From Fragosphaeria purpurea (lineage: Eukaryota > Ascomycota > Sordariomycetes > Ophiostomatales > Ophiostomataceae), in contig PCDL01000001.1 in the NCBI GenBank assembly GCA_002778095.1, positions 1-64,000 on the forward strand: a stretch of DNA of 64,000 nucleotides, written 5' to 3'. Positions 38,000-48,626 of the stretch are shown here, piece by piece (position 1 is the first letter of the stretch; each line of letters starts with the position of its first letter). The position numbers and the translations under genes are program-made. A model generated the notes under the pieces. The model made no database searches, had not been told where the DNA came from, and saw only the letters and a program-made list of their open reading frames with translations.

Positions 38000-38459
38000 T
38001 ATTTTACTAACCTTTATTATACGTTTTAAAACCTTATAAATAAAAATTAAATTTATAATAATAATAAAATATTCTTTATTTTAATTTAAATTTAAATAAT
38101 TTTAATAATCGATAAAATTATAAGAACTAACTTCTCTACCGTTAATAAACTTTATATTAATAAATATACACCTTTTTTAACTAAATATCCCTCTTAACCG
38201 ACGACGGAGAAAGGCTGGTAAAACGTCGAATTACCGCGTAACGGATACGGACTTCTTATTTAGATTTTACTCGGAGTAAGCCACCGTATCGGCCAACCTG
38301 GTTTCTCTTTCTAGAGAGATGTAACATATCTTTCGTGGTTTTATGACGCGTAATGTATGCATGGTTAATAAATTCAGAAAAACGGTCTTCGCGGTGATAC
38401 GTTCGTGGTGGTCAGGTGCCATTTACCGTGACTAAGCCGATTGGGGCGTAGCACGGGTA
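38000..38459. mobile_element. Partial inverted copy of the DNA transposon end
   Basis: Reverse-complementary to the left end of the transposon (36,034 to about 36,500) over some 460 bp, ending at GGGGCGTAGCACGGG with TA at 38,458-38,459. The inner part (38,000 to about 38,290) is RIP-mutated. The outer part (about 38,300-38,459) still has CA/TG and shows the unmutated sequence of the end, CCCGTGCTACGCCCC when read inwards from the tip. It abuts the promoter region of the DBP5 gene. Confidence 0.68.
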
Positions 38460-38770
38460 CACATTTTAACCCACCGACATTAGTCCCAGCCCGTCGCCAG
38501 ATGCATGTTTCGCTGTTTCTACTTTCTCACTCCTCCCTTCCTAGATGTTACGGCAACAAACGGAGAGGTAAATCAGCGCCCGCAGCCTCCGAAATTATCT
38601 ACTCTTTTAATTTTATTAACGAAGGCCCCTCAAGCTAAATTTTTTCCAGAAGTACAGTTTTTCTTATTTAGCAGGATACTACCACCGTTTCTCCTGTACA
38701 CGGACCTCCACGTCTTGCCTCTCGCAACGTTAGAACAGGACCTCAGATCGTATATCTGCATATAGCGACT
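38460..38770 (+). promoter_or_regulatory. Upstream region of DBP5
   Basis: About 310 bp of normal-composition DNA between the transposon end and the DBP5 start. It has pyrimidine-rich tracts (TTTCTACTTTCTCACTCCTCCC near 38,515), common in fungal promoters. No other gene is seen. Confidence 0.5.
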
Positions 38771-40564
38771 ATGGAAGACCTTACAAGCCGCATCACTCGA
38801 CCTGAGCCTGTTGGAGGCGGTCCCGGCGAACAGGCACTGAGACATGACGAGACGCGGTCTGCCGAAGCTGCTGGAACTGGTCTGCTTGAATCAACTTACG
38901 ATGTCGAAGTGAAATTAAGTGATTTGCAGAGCGATTCCGATAACCCGCTCTCGTCAGTTTCGTCTTTTGAGGAGCTCGGACTGTAGGTGTAGAAGAGCCA
39001 ACAATTTTTTCCCACTTTTACTTTTGTCTGCCTACGTTACCACCTACACCCAAACAAAAGCAGGCATGGATCGACCACTCATCTTTGTTTCTCTTTATTT
39101 GTTTTGTGAGCGGGATGGCATGTATCCAATTCTAACGTTCAACAGGAAAAAATCTGTTGTTGACGGACTTTTTGCCTTAAATTTCAAGAAACCATCGAAA
39201 ATCCAGGAGCGAGCTCTACCACTGATGTTATCCAATCCGCCTCGAAATATGATCGCTCAGTCGCAATCCGGTACTGGAAAAACTGCGGCGTTTGTCGTGA
39301 CGGCGTTGTCCCGTGTTGATTTTTCTCTGCCTCACACGCCCCAGGCTCTTGTTCTCGCACCAAGCCGAGAGCTTGCCCGTCAGATTGAATCTGTTGTTAC
39401 TTCCATTGGCCAATTCTGTGATGGCCTTTGTGTGGCACCTGCGATCCCAGGTGCTATCGAGAGAGGGAACTCTGTCCAGGCCAATGTTGTCGTGGGCACG
39501 CCCGGCACCGTTATGGACCTGATGCGGCGCAAACAACTCGACGTTTCTCACTTGAAGCTTCTCGTTATTGACGAGGCCGACAACATGTTGGATCAACAGG
39601 GTTTAGGTGAACAGTGCGTGCGGGTAAAAGAGTAAGTCTTCGACGTGAAGTGTTTACCCCTTATCAACCACTACTTTAAACTACCGGTTTCTACGCACAG
39701 ATACTAATCTTCCTCTTTATTGTTTGTTGTGTAAATTATCACATATAGCAAACTCCCCAAAAGTATTCAGATCCTACTATTCTCGGCAACCTTCCCAGAA
39801 AAGGTTATGAGTTATGCTGAAAAATTTGCCTCCAACGCCAATCAAATGAGGTTGAGACAACAGGAATTGACTGTTCGAGGAATTTCGCAAATGTATATGG
39901 ATTGTCCGTCTGAAAATGAAAAATATGAGGTTTTGTGCAAACTCTATGGTCTCATGACCATTGGGTCCTCGGTTATCTTTGTCAGGGTCAGCAGCAATCC
40001 CCGACGTCCTATTTTTAAGAGTCATCAAAACGAGATACGAAACGCTTACCGAACGTGTTACTAATCCCACTCTTGATTAAGACTCGCCAAAGCGCAAACG
40101 AGATTCAACGAAGAATGGAGGCCGATGGTCATCGAGTTGCGGTTTTGCATGGCGCCTACGAAGGAGAAAGTCGAGATGCTCTTTTAAACGATTTCCGGAC
40201 GGGAAAATCCAAGGTTCTCATTACCACCAATGTACTTTCCCGTGGAATTGACGTGTCTAGCGTCTCCATGGTCATCAACTACGATATTCCGATGAAGGGT
40301 GCTGGAGATCGCGAGCCAGACGCTGAGACTTACTTGCATCGAATCGGCCGAACGGGTCGTTTTGGTCGTGTCGGTGTCAGTATCAGTTTTGTGCACGACA
40401 GAAAAAGTTTTGAAGCGTTGTCACACATCGCCAATCATTACGGAATTGATTTAATTCAACTGAGCCCAGATGATTGGGAGGAAACGGAAAAAAAAATCCG
40501 GCACATTTTAAAATCGGCTCGAGCGCAACCAGACTACGCTCCCACGGATCTTTCCAGCTCTTAA
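38771..40564 (+). CDS. DBP5: DEAD-box RNA helicase Dbp5 (mRNA export)
   Basis: ATP-dependent RNA helicase that remodels mRNPs at the cytoplasmic face of the nuclear pore. Exons 38771-38982, 39146-39631, 39749-39986 and 40082-40564 total 1,419 nt (472 aa), the usual Dbp5 size. Phases close, and introns have donors GTAGGT, GTAAGT and GTCAGC and branch sites CTAAC/CTAAT. Dbp5 hallmarks are FEELGL before intron 1, then KKPSKIQERALPLMLSNPP. Helicase motifs: Q motif, GTGKT (about residue 113), PSRELARQ, GTPGT, DEAD as IDEADNMLDQQGLG (about 212), SATF (about 245), LITTNVLSRGID, and HRIGRTGRFGR (about 398). The N-terminal extension of about 70 residues is acidic and poorly conserved, as usual. It converges with the PSD2 gene. 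Confidence 0.95.
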
Positions 40565-41034
40565 GATATCATTGCTGCCCTTGCAATTGTCTCGTGTGGC
40601 GGTTAACCGAAGAAGGCCAATCAACAAGAGCAAAAAAAAATCTTCAAGCTAGTGAAGCGGTGGTGTGGAATGCCAAAAATCCACTTATTATGTCCAGTTA
40701 CGCTACAGCGAACGAGGGAAGAAACATGCAATAGTACTTTTATCGCGGTCCCCAATGACATATTAAGGCAGGAAAAATGTGAGGCGTCCCGATAAAACAT
40801 ACACGTACACGATCTACATGAAAGTATCCCCTGTGTGTATAACGGTAGTGAGGAATCCGCAATTTGACGTTTTTTGTATGACGACTTAGCTCGATTTTTT
40901 AGGCATGAACGCTAGAATGGAGTTAAGGCGACGTATTCTTCATTCGTTAGCAGATCCTGTCTCTTTTTCTCGTTTTTTTTTCCTGCTTCTCTCCTCGATC
41001 GGCACTCCATCTTAAACACAAAAAGCTGTAGTTA
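40565..41034. terminator. Shared 3' region of DBP5 and PSD2
   Basis: 470 bp between two convergent stop codons, so it holds both polyadenylation regions. T-rich and A-rich tracts occur (TTTTTCTCGTTTTTTTTTCC near 40,965). No gene is seen. Confidence 0.5.
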
Positions 41035-44000
41035 CTATCGTAGCTCGTCACCGCCACTTTCCTCTGGTGATATGTCCTCAGTTAATGTGCTGCCTTGTAT
41101 CCGCCGCTTGGCCTCCAATTTGTCCTGTTCCGTGATTTCTTTTTCATCCTTCGGCATATCCGGCTTCCATTGTGGTTCGCTGGGTGAATGTCCTATCGAC
41201 GTACCAGCACGAATCTAAATAAATCAGTTAATGAGTAAATTAAGGATAGTTAATACTTTCTTTCGTCAAGACAGCGTAGGTTTGCGTACTTACCAAGGTT
41301 TCAAGTGCACCGCCGGAATTTTCAATGAGGTCATCGTCAAATCTCATGCGTCCTTCTTCAAACAAAAGCACGATTGTGCTACCCCCAAATTTGAAATAAC
41401 CTAACTCTTCCGCGCGCTGAACTCGGTCGTTTTCTTTTCTGGTGATGACGGTGCTCCCGACCATCATTGCGCCAACACAGACTACCATCACTCGTCCATG
41501 CACATCGCTGTCTATGGGCACAATGACTCGGACATTTTCACCGTAAACATCAAGCGTTGACCTGATCGCCATGGGGTTGACCGTGTAGTATTCGCCAGCG
41601 ATAAGTGACGGCCGTCCAAGTACACCGTCTACGGGGACGTGAAAACGGTGGTAGTCCTGTGGTGCTAAACGAAAGATGCCTAGCGTTCCATTCGTGAAAC
41701 GGCTAGCTTCTTCTGCGTAACTAGAACCTAGAAGACGCCTGATTGAGAAATCGCGGCCCTTGATCCATATTGTTGTAGCCGCATCAACTCGATTGAATAC
41801 AACGCATCTGCAATCGGCTGGCGACACGATAATGTCGGGGTTTTTGGGAGCTGAGCAGGGTCTGGCGCTGGGCTTTAACTGCCGATAAAAAAATTCATTG
41901 AAATTTCTAAAAGCCTCAATGGGTAAAAGAACCTCGGACATGTCCAGTCGGTGAAAATCGATAAACCTTTGAATTTCCAATTTCGAAGCAGGGTCGTCGT
42001 ACTTTCTGCCCTGCTTGACACTGAGACCCTTGAGCATTTTTCGAACTGAAATTAGGGTCAGCAGCAATCACCAAATAGAAGAGTTGATTGCAAATGAATC
42101 TTGCTTTTGAAGACATACTTCTCTTGTTTTCCATGTTGTTTGACCTCAACCCCTTGTATAGAAGCCGGATTCCAAGCCGAACATAAACGCTCATTTTTTC
42201 TTCGATAATCTGTCCCGTCACTCGATCCTGAACCAGAATATTGGCGGAATTGGCACCGATCTTGTAGCCACCATAGCTTATCTTTGTAATGACTTTGGAG
42301 TACCATTTCCTTTGCGCCTGGCTAGCGGTTACAAACCCGCCCATAACCAAGTTATTCACCTGGCGCCAGTCTTGGCTGGCGCAAGTGGCAATGTGCGTGA
42401 TAATGTCTGCATCACTTCGCTTGTCCAGTCGCGGCTGATGACAGATTGGGCACTCACGGATCTCCACCACATGCTCTTCATCACGATCGTTCAAATCATC
42501 TCGGCCCAGCGCATCTCCTTCATCACCACCGAGCAGTACCGTCTCCGACGTATCCACACTGTCGGTATACGCCGACGAAGAGACGATGTTTCCGGAAGTG
42601 CTGTTATAAACGGTCTCTAGTGGCTCGACACCAGAAGGGGAAAACGACGTTCTAGAATTGACGGTGGCTGCAGGGTCATCCAGTACGGGAGACAACTTCG
42701 TGCCTTTTTCGTTGTTGGGATATAAGATTCTCGTATGCTCAGTCAATGAGCTTTGAAGTCTTGATTTCGATACAAGCTGATCTTCAAGGCAAATGACGGC
42801 CTCATCCACTGTTAGATCTCCCATTTCATCGTCGTTTCCACCCTCTAGTGGCAATTTATGTGCGAACCGCTGGAAAAAGCTGTCAATGGTCGAATCTCGC
42901 AAGGTAGACCCCAATGTATCCAACATAGTGCTTAGTTCCACCTTGCTTATACGCCCACTTTCATCCGTGTCATATTGTTTTAGTATAGCCCGCCAAAATT
43001 GCTGCCGTAGAGCCGGATATGGCATGTACTTTGCTCGAATGAATAGCTGAGGGTTGTGCTTATCTTCCCACTTCTCAAGATTTTTCATTTTTAAAGGCAA
43101 TGTGAACGTCGTAAAATCCTGGTCATCGGAATCCACACTTAAGTCTCCCCCTGTTACCGCCGGAAAAGCTTCAGGAGAAAGAGATCCATAGCTACCGGAA
43201 CTTTCAAAGGCTGGAGACTCTCCTGAAATGAGTTGACTTGTCGAAGCTTCCGTAGGAACATAACCTGAACCCGCCATATCAGACACCGTGGATGGAGATG
43301 GTGTCGATGTCAATATGGCTGCAGAAGACGGCTCCTCCTGTGGCATAGACGATTCCGAAACACCAGATATTTTTGGAATATGGTAGTCGAGTGCCGTTGA
43401 TCCGCCAACTGCAGTTGTCAGTGGGTTGACTTTGCTAGGATTCTGCCTCGCCGCTTTGACCAAACTTTGCGAAGACGAGGACCGCGAAAGACCAAGACGT
43501 TTGAACCGTCCTCGCTGCGAAACGGGAATGTACTCAGGAGGATCACGCAATTCATACAATCCGGTCTCGGGATTGGCTTTCGGCGCCCTCTCAATGAAAT
43601 TCCGGAGAGGCAATGATGCAGAAGCAATAAAGTCGTTTCCGGAATATTTGTCACGATCAATGACGGTGAAAGAAAATGAGTAGGCTTGCTCGTAGCTCAA
43701 AACCTGAAAGATCATTTTCTCATTGAAAACTGGGTTCAGGTTATGATTGATCGTTTTCGTACGAAATGTTTTCCTGCCCAACGAAGCCACGACGAAAGGA
43801 TCCATGTCGAAGCTAGTTTTTGTAAAATTGGATTCCGGAGGAAGATCCTTTATGTTTTTGATTTCTAGAAAAACGATGCCGAGCACATCGCTGCCTCCGT
43901 TGGTGAATTCGTATGGGTTGTCTCTCCTTTTCTTCTTCAGCCCCTTTATACGCAAACGACGCTTTCTTTTTTCCAATATCTCGGGTTTGGTAAGATCATC

Positions 44001-44955
44001 ATCTTCCGGAGATGGCTCGTCATCGTCCCCGTCATCTTCCCCATCGTCATTTTCGCTAGCTTTGCATGCAAAAGGTTGGTTCGGATACGCCAGAACACCG
44101 GACGCTTTTGAAGTGGACCGCAAATTTGTCGCTGTCGGTGTCAAGCTTGGCGACACGCGGAGCAAAGGATACTCAGCCTCTGAAGCAGACCTAACGAAAG
44201 CGTTGAACTTTTCGAGGACCACCTGTTCGGTAGCATTTTTGTCGGAGGTGTCGAGGAGAGTAAATTGGAGTAGAACCTCGCCAGAAACAACCCCTGTTTT
44301 CTTCCCTGGCCGCTTGCTGTTCAGAGGAAACCAACATGGCTCTTGTTCAGTTCTATCATTGGTGAAAATTTCTTCCAGGGCAAGATCAAACTCGCCCAGA
44401 TAATCTTTGCCGAAGCGATCCTTATCCCAGCAACAAACATCAAGAATTAGACTCGGTACTCCATTGATCGGCAATTGACAAGTTTCGTTCCATTCTGGGT
44501 TGAGCGATTTCGGTACAGAGTGGGTAACGTGTTTGGCATCGCCCATTGTGAGAACCAAGTACTGAAGAAAACGATGCATGGTCAGCTATCAAAGTCTCTT
44601 CTGTCCTCGTCATGGCCTTTCAGCATACTGGATACGGGAACATTACAAACCGGGTCTGACGTGCCACCACGATCTTTCGGGGCGAGATTGCGAGCCTGGC
44701 CATTTCGCTTTCGTTAGCTCCACCTTCTCGGCTCAAGCATCCAACGACGGGCAAAAAACGCTTTGGGGCTCAATGGAGGTTAGGGGTTACCCTGATGATT
44801 ACTACACTCAAAAAAAGCCCCGTGTCAGTACGCCCTTCAGCAGATAATGGTTCTGCTTTGGCTCGTAGAGGGCTGGCGCTGCGGCTGTTGGATGCCGAGG
44901 TTGCGGCCGAGTTCCCCGACGAGGGCTTCAAACGATTGGGAATTATTCGAACCAT
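41035..44955 (-). CDS. PSD2: Phosphatidylserine decarboxylase, C2-domain type
   Basis: Converts phosphatidylserine to phosphatidylethanolamine in endosome/Golgi membranes. Exons (minus) 44955-44791, 44695-44651, 44561-42119, 42045-41294, 41214-41035; 3,585 nt, 1,194 aa, in the range of fungal Psd2. An N-terminal C2 domain spans three exons (ARNLAPKDRGGTSDP is the whole 45-nt exon 2). A second C2 domain starts near residue 290 (VLGIVFLEIKNIKDLPP). An EF-hand-like DTDESGRISKVE is near 597. The decarboxylase domain has the GGST autocleavage site (about residue 1106), whose Ser becomes the pyruvoyl group. GGST instead of LGST marks the Psd2 class. The acidic low-complexity part near residue 195 is normal for the family. 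Start: MVRIIPNRLKPSSG at 44955; an in-frame ATG at 44997 is the alternative. It lies downstream of COPE on the same strand. Confidence 0.93.
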
Positions 44956-45785
44956 CTTGAATACCGGGCGAAGTTGAACGCGAAGTAGATTGAACACCTA
45001 GGTGAAAAAGGGGAGTAACTGAGAAATGATAGAATTAGAGTAATTGGCCGTTGGAAAGATAGGCAAGTTAGCAAAAGAGCTAGGGAGGACCTCATAGGAG
45101 ATTGTGAAGTCAGTGGAACGCAATCAATCGTTTGCCGGGCTCAAGGGAAAGGTGAAAGATTGAAAAGAAACGTTGATACCGCCAACAGCCTCATCCACCT
45201 GTTTAGCTCTTTGTTGCTTCTTTTCCGTATAGGGGAGACTTGGACCTGGTTCGAAATTGGTTATGGAATTTGGAGGTCCTACGTTGTGCGGGACTTGTTG
45301 GAAAGCTGGTAAGGATGGGGAGGGGCTAAGGGCCGTCGGCACGGGATCAACGGAAGAACGTCATACGAAAAATAACGGCGTACGAAGCCAAGTTCGACTG
45401 ATCGGACGCTAAAAGCTGGACGTTGAATGATAAAATGCTTACTTTTTAACTAACATTACATATGCAATACCCAGGTTTAATTCGCAGTGTTTCTCAATTG
45501 CAAAATGGCCGCCTGTGATAATCCCGTTGTAGCATCAGGAAAATAATGTAGAGAGACTGTCCTCCATACAATGTTTTTATTATACGAATTTTATTTTTTG
45601 AAAAAACTCCCAATCTTTTCATAATCCAAGGCTAGCATTTCTGGCTGTTCGCAAGCCAGTCTTGTATATACTAACTTGTTTGTTTGCTTATCGGCTACTC
45701 TCCCTGTAGCTGGAGCATGGGAACACCACCTCATGCAGCGTTCTGGATTCGGTATACCTTCAACCCTGCCCCTGTGGCGCGTCAT
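44956..45785. promoter_or_regulatory. Intergenic region between epsilon-COP and PSD2
   Basis: 830 bp of normal composition holding the 3' end of epsilon-COP and the promoter of PSD2, which are on the same strand. Short open frames here lack any recognisable domain. Confidence 0.5.
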
Positions 45786-46837
45786 CTATGTAGACGTTCG
45801 AGCCTGATACTTCCCTGCGGCTTTATCGAAAAACTCCCTTTTATTTTCGAGGTCTGTCAAAAGTGGATGATTGGGATCCAGCACCTTCAACGTTCTAGAA
45901 ATGAATCCATGCGTTAGCAGCCACATTCGTCTGTCTCCTTCATCTGCCCTTACTTGTATATTGAGTCCGCTGCAGTGCATACTTCATAACGTCTGTCTGG
46001 TTTTTGCCGGCGAGAATGGTCAAAACAAGCAGATTCGCGAAAACATCAGCGTACTCAGGGGTTTCTTTAAGGGTTTGTTCCAATGCCGACTGCGCTTCTT
46101 CGATGCGGCCAAGATGCAATTCGGAAATCGCCTGGGCTAATGAAGAGCGACCCGACGAAGACGAGGGTGCCTGTGCTAGTTCTTCATAAACATAGAAGGC
46201 TTGTTGATATCCGTCACCTCCTCGTCTCATTCCTACCCAAGACTCCGCCAGATTCACTAGCAGCGAGTCTTGTGCCCATCGCCGAGCTGCCGCCACTTCT
46301 TTCAGAGCAAGCTCGTTCCGATTTTGCTGCAGGTGAATGTTCACGATCAAAGCAACTGCGTCGACTATGTCGGAATAACCAAAAAAACCGTGTTAAAAAG
46401 TGGTTACGACAATAAAAAAACAATAGACAAAAAATAGACTGACGATTGCTGTCGTGCTGAGACAGAAGAGCTAGAGCCTCTTCCGACTTCCCGCACGCTT
46501 GCAGAATTATACCTCCAATAATCTGTACTGTCGTATTCCTGCCTGCAGAGACAACAAGTTTCCGCGTGGCGTTGAGAGCTGTCTCCGTGCGCCCGGTGCG
46601 GTAGTTTGCTAGAGCTTCTACAACCTGCAAAGCCGGATCGGATTCGTTTCGCAACTGAGATATCACACCTTCGGCGTCACCCAGCTCAATGCGGGCTCGT
46701 AGCTGCAGCACGCGTGCCGCCAAAGCGTTTTCTGGCGAGAGGGTCGAAGTATCATAATTTGCCACAATTTGAAACTGCCCCTGGTGGAAGTGGTCGTGGA
46801 TGTTGATTAGCTCGCCTTCAGCTGAATAAGGGTCCAT
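45786..46837 (-). CDS. SEC28: Coatomer epsilon subunit (epsilon-COP)
   Basis: Subunit of the COPI coat in Golgi-to-ER transport; stabilises alpha-COP. Exons 46837-46444, 46364-45983, 45894-45786 give 885 nt, 294 aa, the normal size. The protein is a TPR-like helical solenoid: MDPYSAEGELINIHDHFHQG, then ENALAARVLQLRARIELGD, NLAESWVGMRRGG, YQQAFYVYEEL, and a C-terminus LDPNHPLLTDLENKREFFDKAAGKY that matches the conserved epsilon-COP tail. For intron 2 I chose the donor GTATGC at 45982 because it alone keeps the frame with acceptor TTTCTAG (branch GCTAAC). The stronger-looking GTAAGG downstream would break the frame. Intron 1 is GTCAGT...CATAG. Confidence 0.93.
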
Positions 46838-47399
46838 TTTCTCAAAATTTTCTTGATGTTTCCGTCTTTGCAGTGCGGCATCCGTAGTTTGATCCTATGT
46901 CACACTTCTATGGCGATATGTTGGCGGGAAATTGCAGTTCTATCTCAATTCATAGTTTGGACTTTGTAGGCGGTGCGTTTGGTCACGTGGTTAAATATGA
47001 TTAATGCATGGACGAGGAGTTGGGTGTTTAAAAACTCCCACTCCGACGAAGTCTTCTATTGTTTTCTCTCCTTTTTTTCTTCTTTTAGCCATAATTAATC
47101 TACGTTTGAGACACAGTCGTTTATCTTCATTGTCTGCTTCGTTTTCCGCTCTGTTTGAGGGTGGTTGTTGTTTTCTGCTTTCAACTTTTAGGAGAGTGAA
47201 TAGGTTGACCCGAGCCGCCCTTCGCGCACGTGACACCTAACCTTTTATACCCTTAACGCTAATCCTTAAAGTAAGAATAAACTATAAAAAAAATAATTAA
47301 GGTATAATAACGTTATAAGAATAAATAAAAGATTACTAATAATAAAAAAGCTTTAATAAAATTAATTAATTTAACTAATTACTTTAATATAAAAAAATT
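46838..47399. other. Upstream region of epsilon-COP and right edge of island 2
   Basis: Normal sequence to about 47,238 (ending near GCACGTGACACC), containing the epsilon-COP promoter. It then changes abruptly to RIP-mutated DNA without CA/TG. An E-box CACGTG lies at about 47,228 and a related CACGTGG at about 46,984. Confidence 0.5.
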
Positions 47400-47860
47400 A
47401 TTAAAGTTATTTTATAACTTTTACTTAATTTATTAATATTATAATAATAAGTTATTATTACTACTAATGATTCTTTATTATTTATAAGTAGTTTATTAAA
47501 GATTTTTCTATATAAAACCTACTTATTAATTAATAGTTTTTTTAGTAATCTTTTAGTTAAGTAATAATAACAAGCTATATATAAAAGTAGTATTATATAG
47601 TATAATATATATATTATATTACTTTACCCCTCTTCTACCCCCCTTATATATACGTTTACTTTTTTTTCTTTTTTTAACTAATTTTTATTTAACCACTTTA
47701 TACCTTTTTATTATAATTAACACTTTTTTTTATATTTATTTATATTACTTTTCCTTATATTTTATTTCTTTTTTCTCGAGTATAATATAAATTACTATTC
47801 GTACTATATAAAAAAAAATTACCTTACCCTTATTTACTTTTACTAATTATATTACTATAA
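47400..47860 (-). repeat. Copia-type LTR remnant, heavily RIP-mutated
   Basis: Colinear with 60,940-61,440 (same orientation) and reverse-complementary to 48,627-49,125. Shared blocks are the ATTACCCCTCTTC-type pyrimidine stretch and the AAGTAATTTATTAA-type block. It is the most mutated of the three copies. Confidence 0.6.
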
Positions 47861-47925
47861 TAATACCGTCTTTTATACTATATTATACTCCTATTTACAC
47901 TATATAAAAAAAAATAAAAAAGTGT

Positions 47926-47969
47926 TATATAGGCTAGCACGTGATACACGTTACGTGCTAGCCTATATA
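47926..47969. repeat. Perfect 17-bp inverted repeat with 10-base loop
   Basis: TATATAGGCTAGCACGT (47,926-47,942) pairs exactly with ACGTGCTAGCCTATATA (47,953-47,969). The loop is GATACACGTT. The only CpA/TpG sites are in CAC/GTG context, the context that tends to escape RIP here. It could be the end of a small foldback element. Confidence 0.75.
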
Positions 47970-48626
47970 GGGTATAGTCCACGCCTATAGAGGGCTCTAC
48001 TAGTTTAAAGGAAGAGAAAATATATATCACGTCTTTTTATAGGTTATAAACCCTCCTCTTCCGCGTTTTTAATTAATAGTCTATTAAAAAAGTGATGAAA
48101 AGCGCGTTTTTTAAATCTCTATCCTTTGGGCTATCGTCTCCTTCCTTTTATTTAAAATATTTATTATTTTTTTATTATTTTTTTAACGCGAAGTAGCTTT
48201 TATTTATCTTTAAATTTAAAAAAATTTAAAAACTTTAAAATTATTATAAACTTTTAACGTTACGAGACCGTACTTCGTAAGTGTTTTTTATAGTTAATAA
48301 TATAACCTTTAATAATTATATAATAAAGGGCGGCCTAGTCCTACACTTATTAAAGTTTATATGTATAAATTATTAATTTTAATTAAACAACCTCTATATT
48401 ATCCTCGATAAAAAAGATTTAATAAAATACGTCGATACGGACGTCCCTTACCCTCCGGCCGTCGCCGGTACCGACGGTTATAAAACTCTAGCTTTAACGA
48501 AAGTTTAGAAGACTTAACGCTAGTAAAACCAGTCTATTATAATAATAATTTATAACTCTACGATAAAATTAAGTCGTTTTTATTATTATACGGTTATAAA
48601 GTTATTAAATTAAACCCGTTTATATT
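47970..48626. other. RIP-mutated spacer
   Basis: AT-rich, with a less mutated start (TCCACGCCTATAGAGGGCTCTAC) next to the inverted repeat. No gene or element is recognised. Confidence 0.45.

Noticed and set aside
45940..45982. GTAAGG at 45,953 as the donor of the last epsilon-COP intron
   Set aside because: It leaves the wrong phase for the acceptor TTTCTAG and puts a stop in the conserved C-terminal exon; GTATGC at 45,982 closes the frame and fits family spacing.
47004..47240. Open frames on both strands upstream of epsilon-COP
   Set aside because: They overlap each other on opposite strands, are low-complexity and end at the RIP boundary; no family resemblance.
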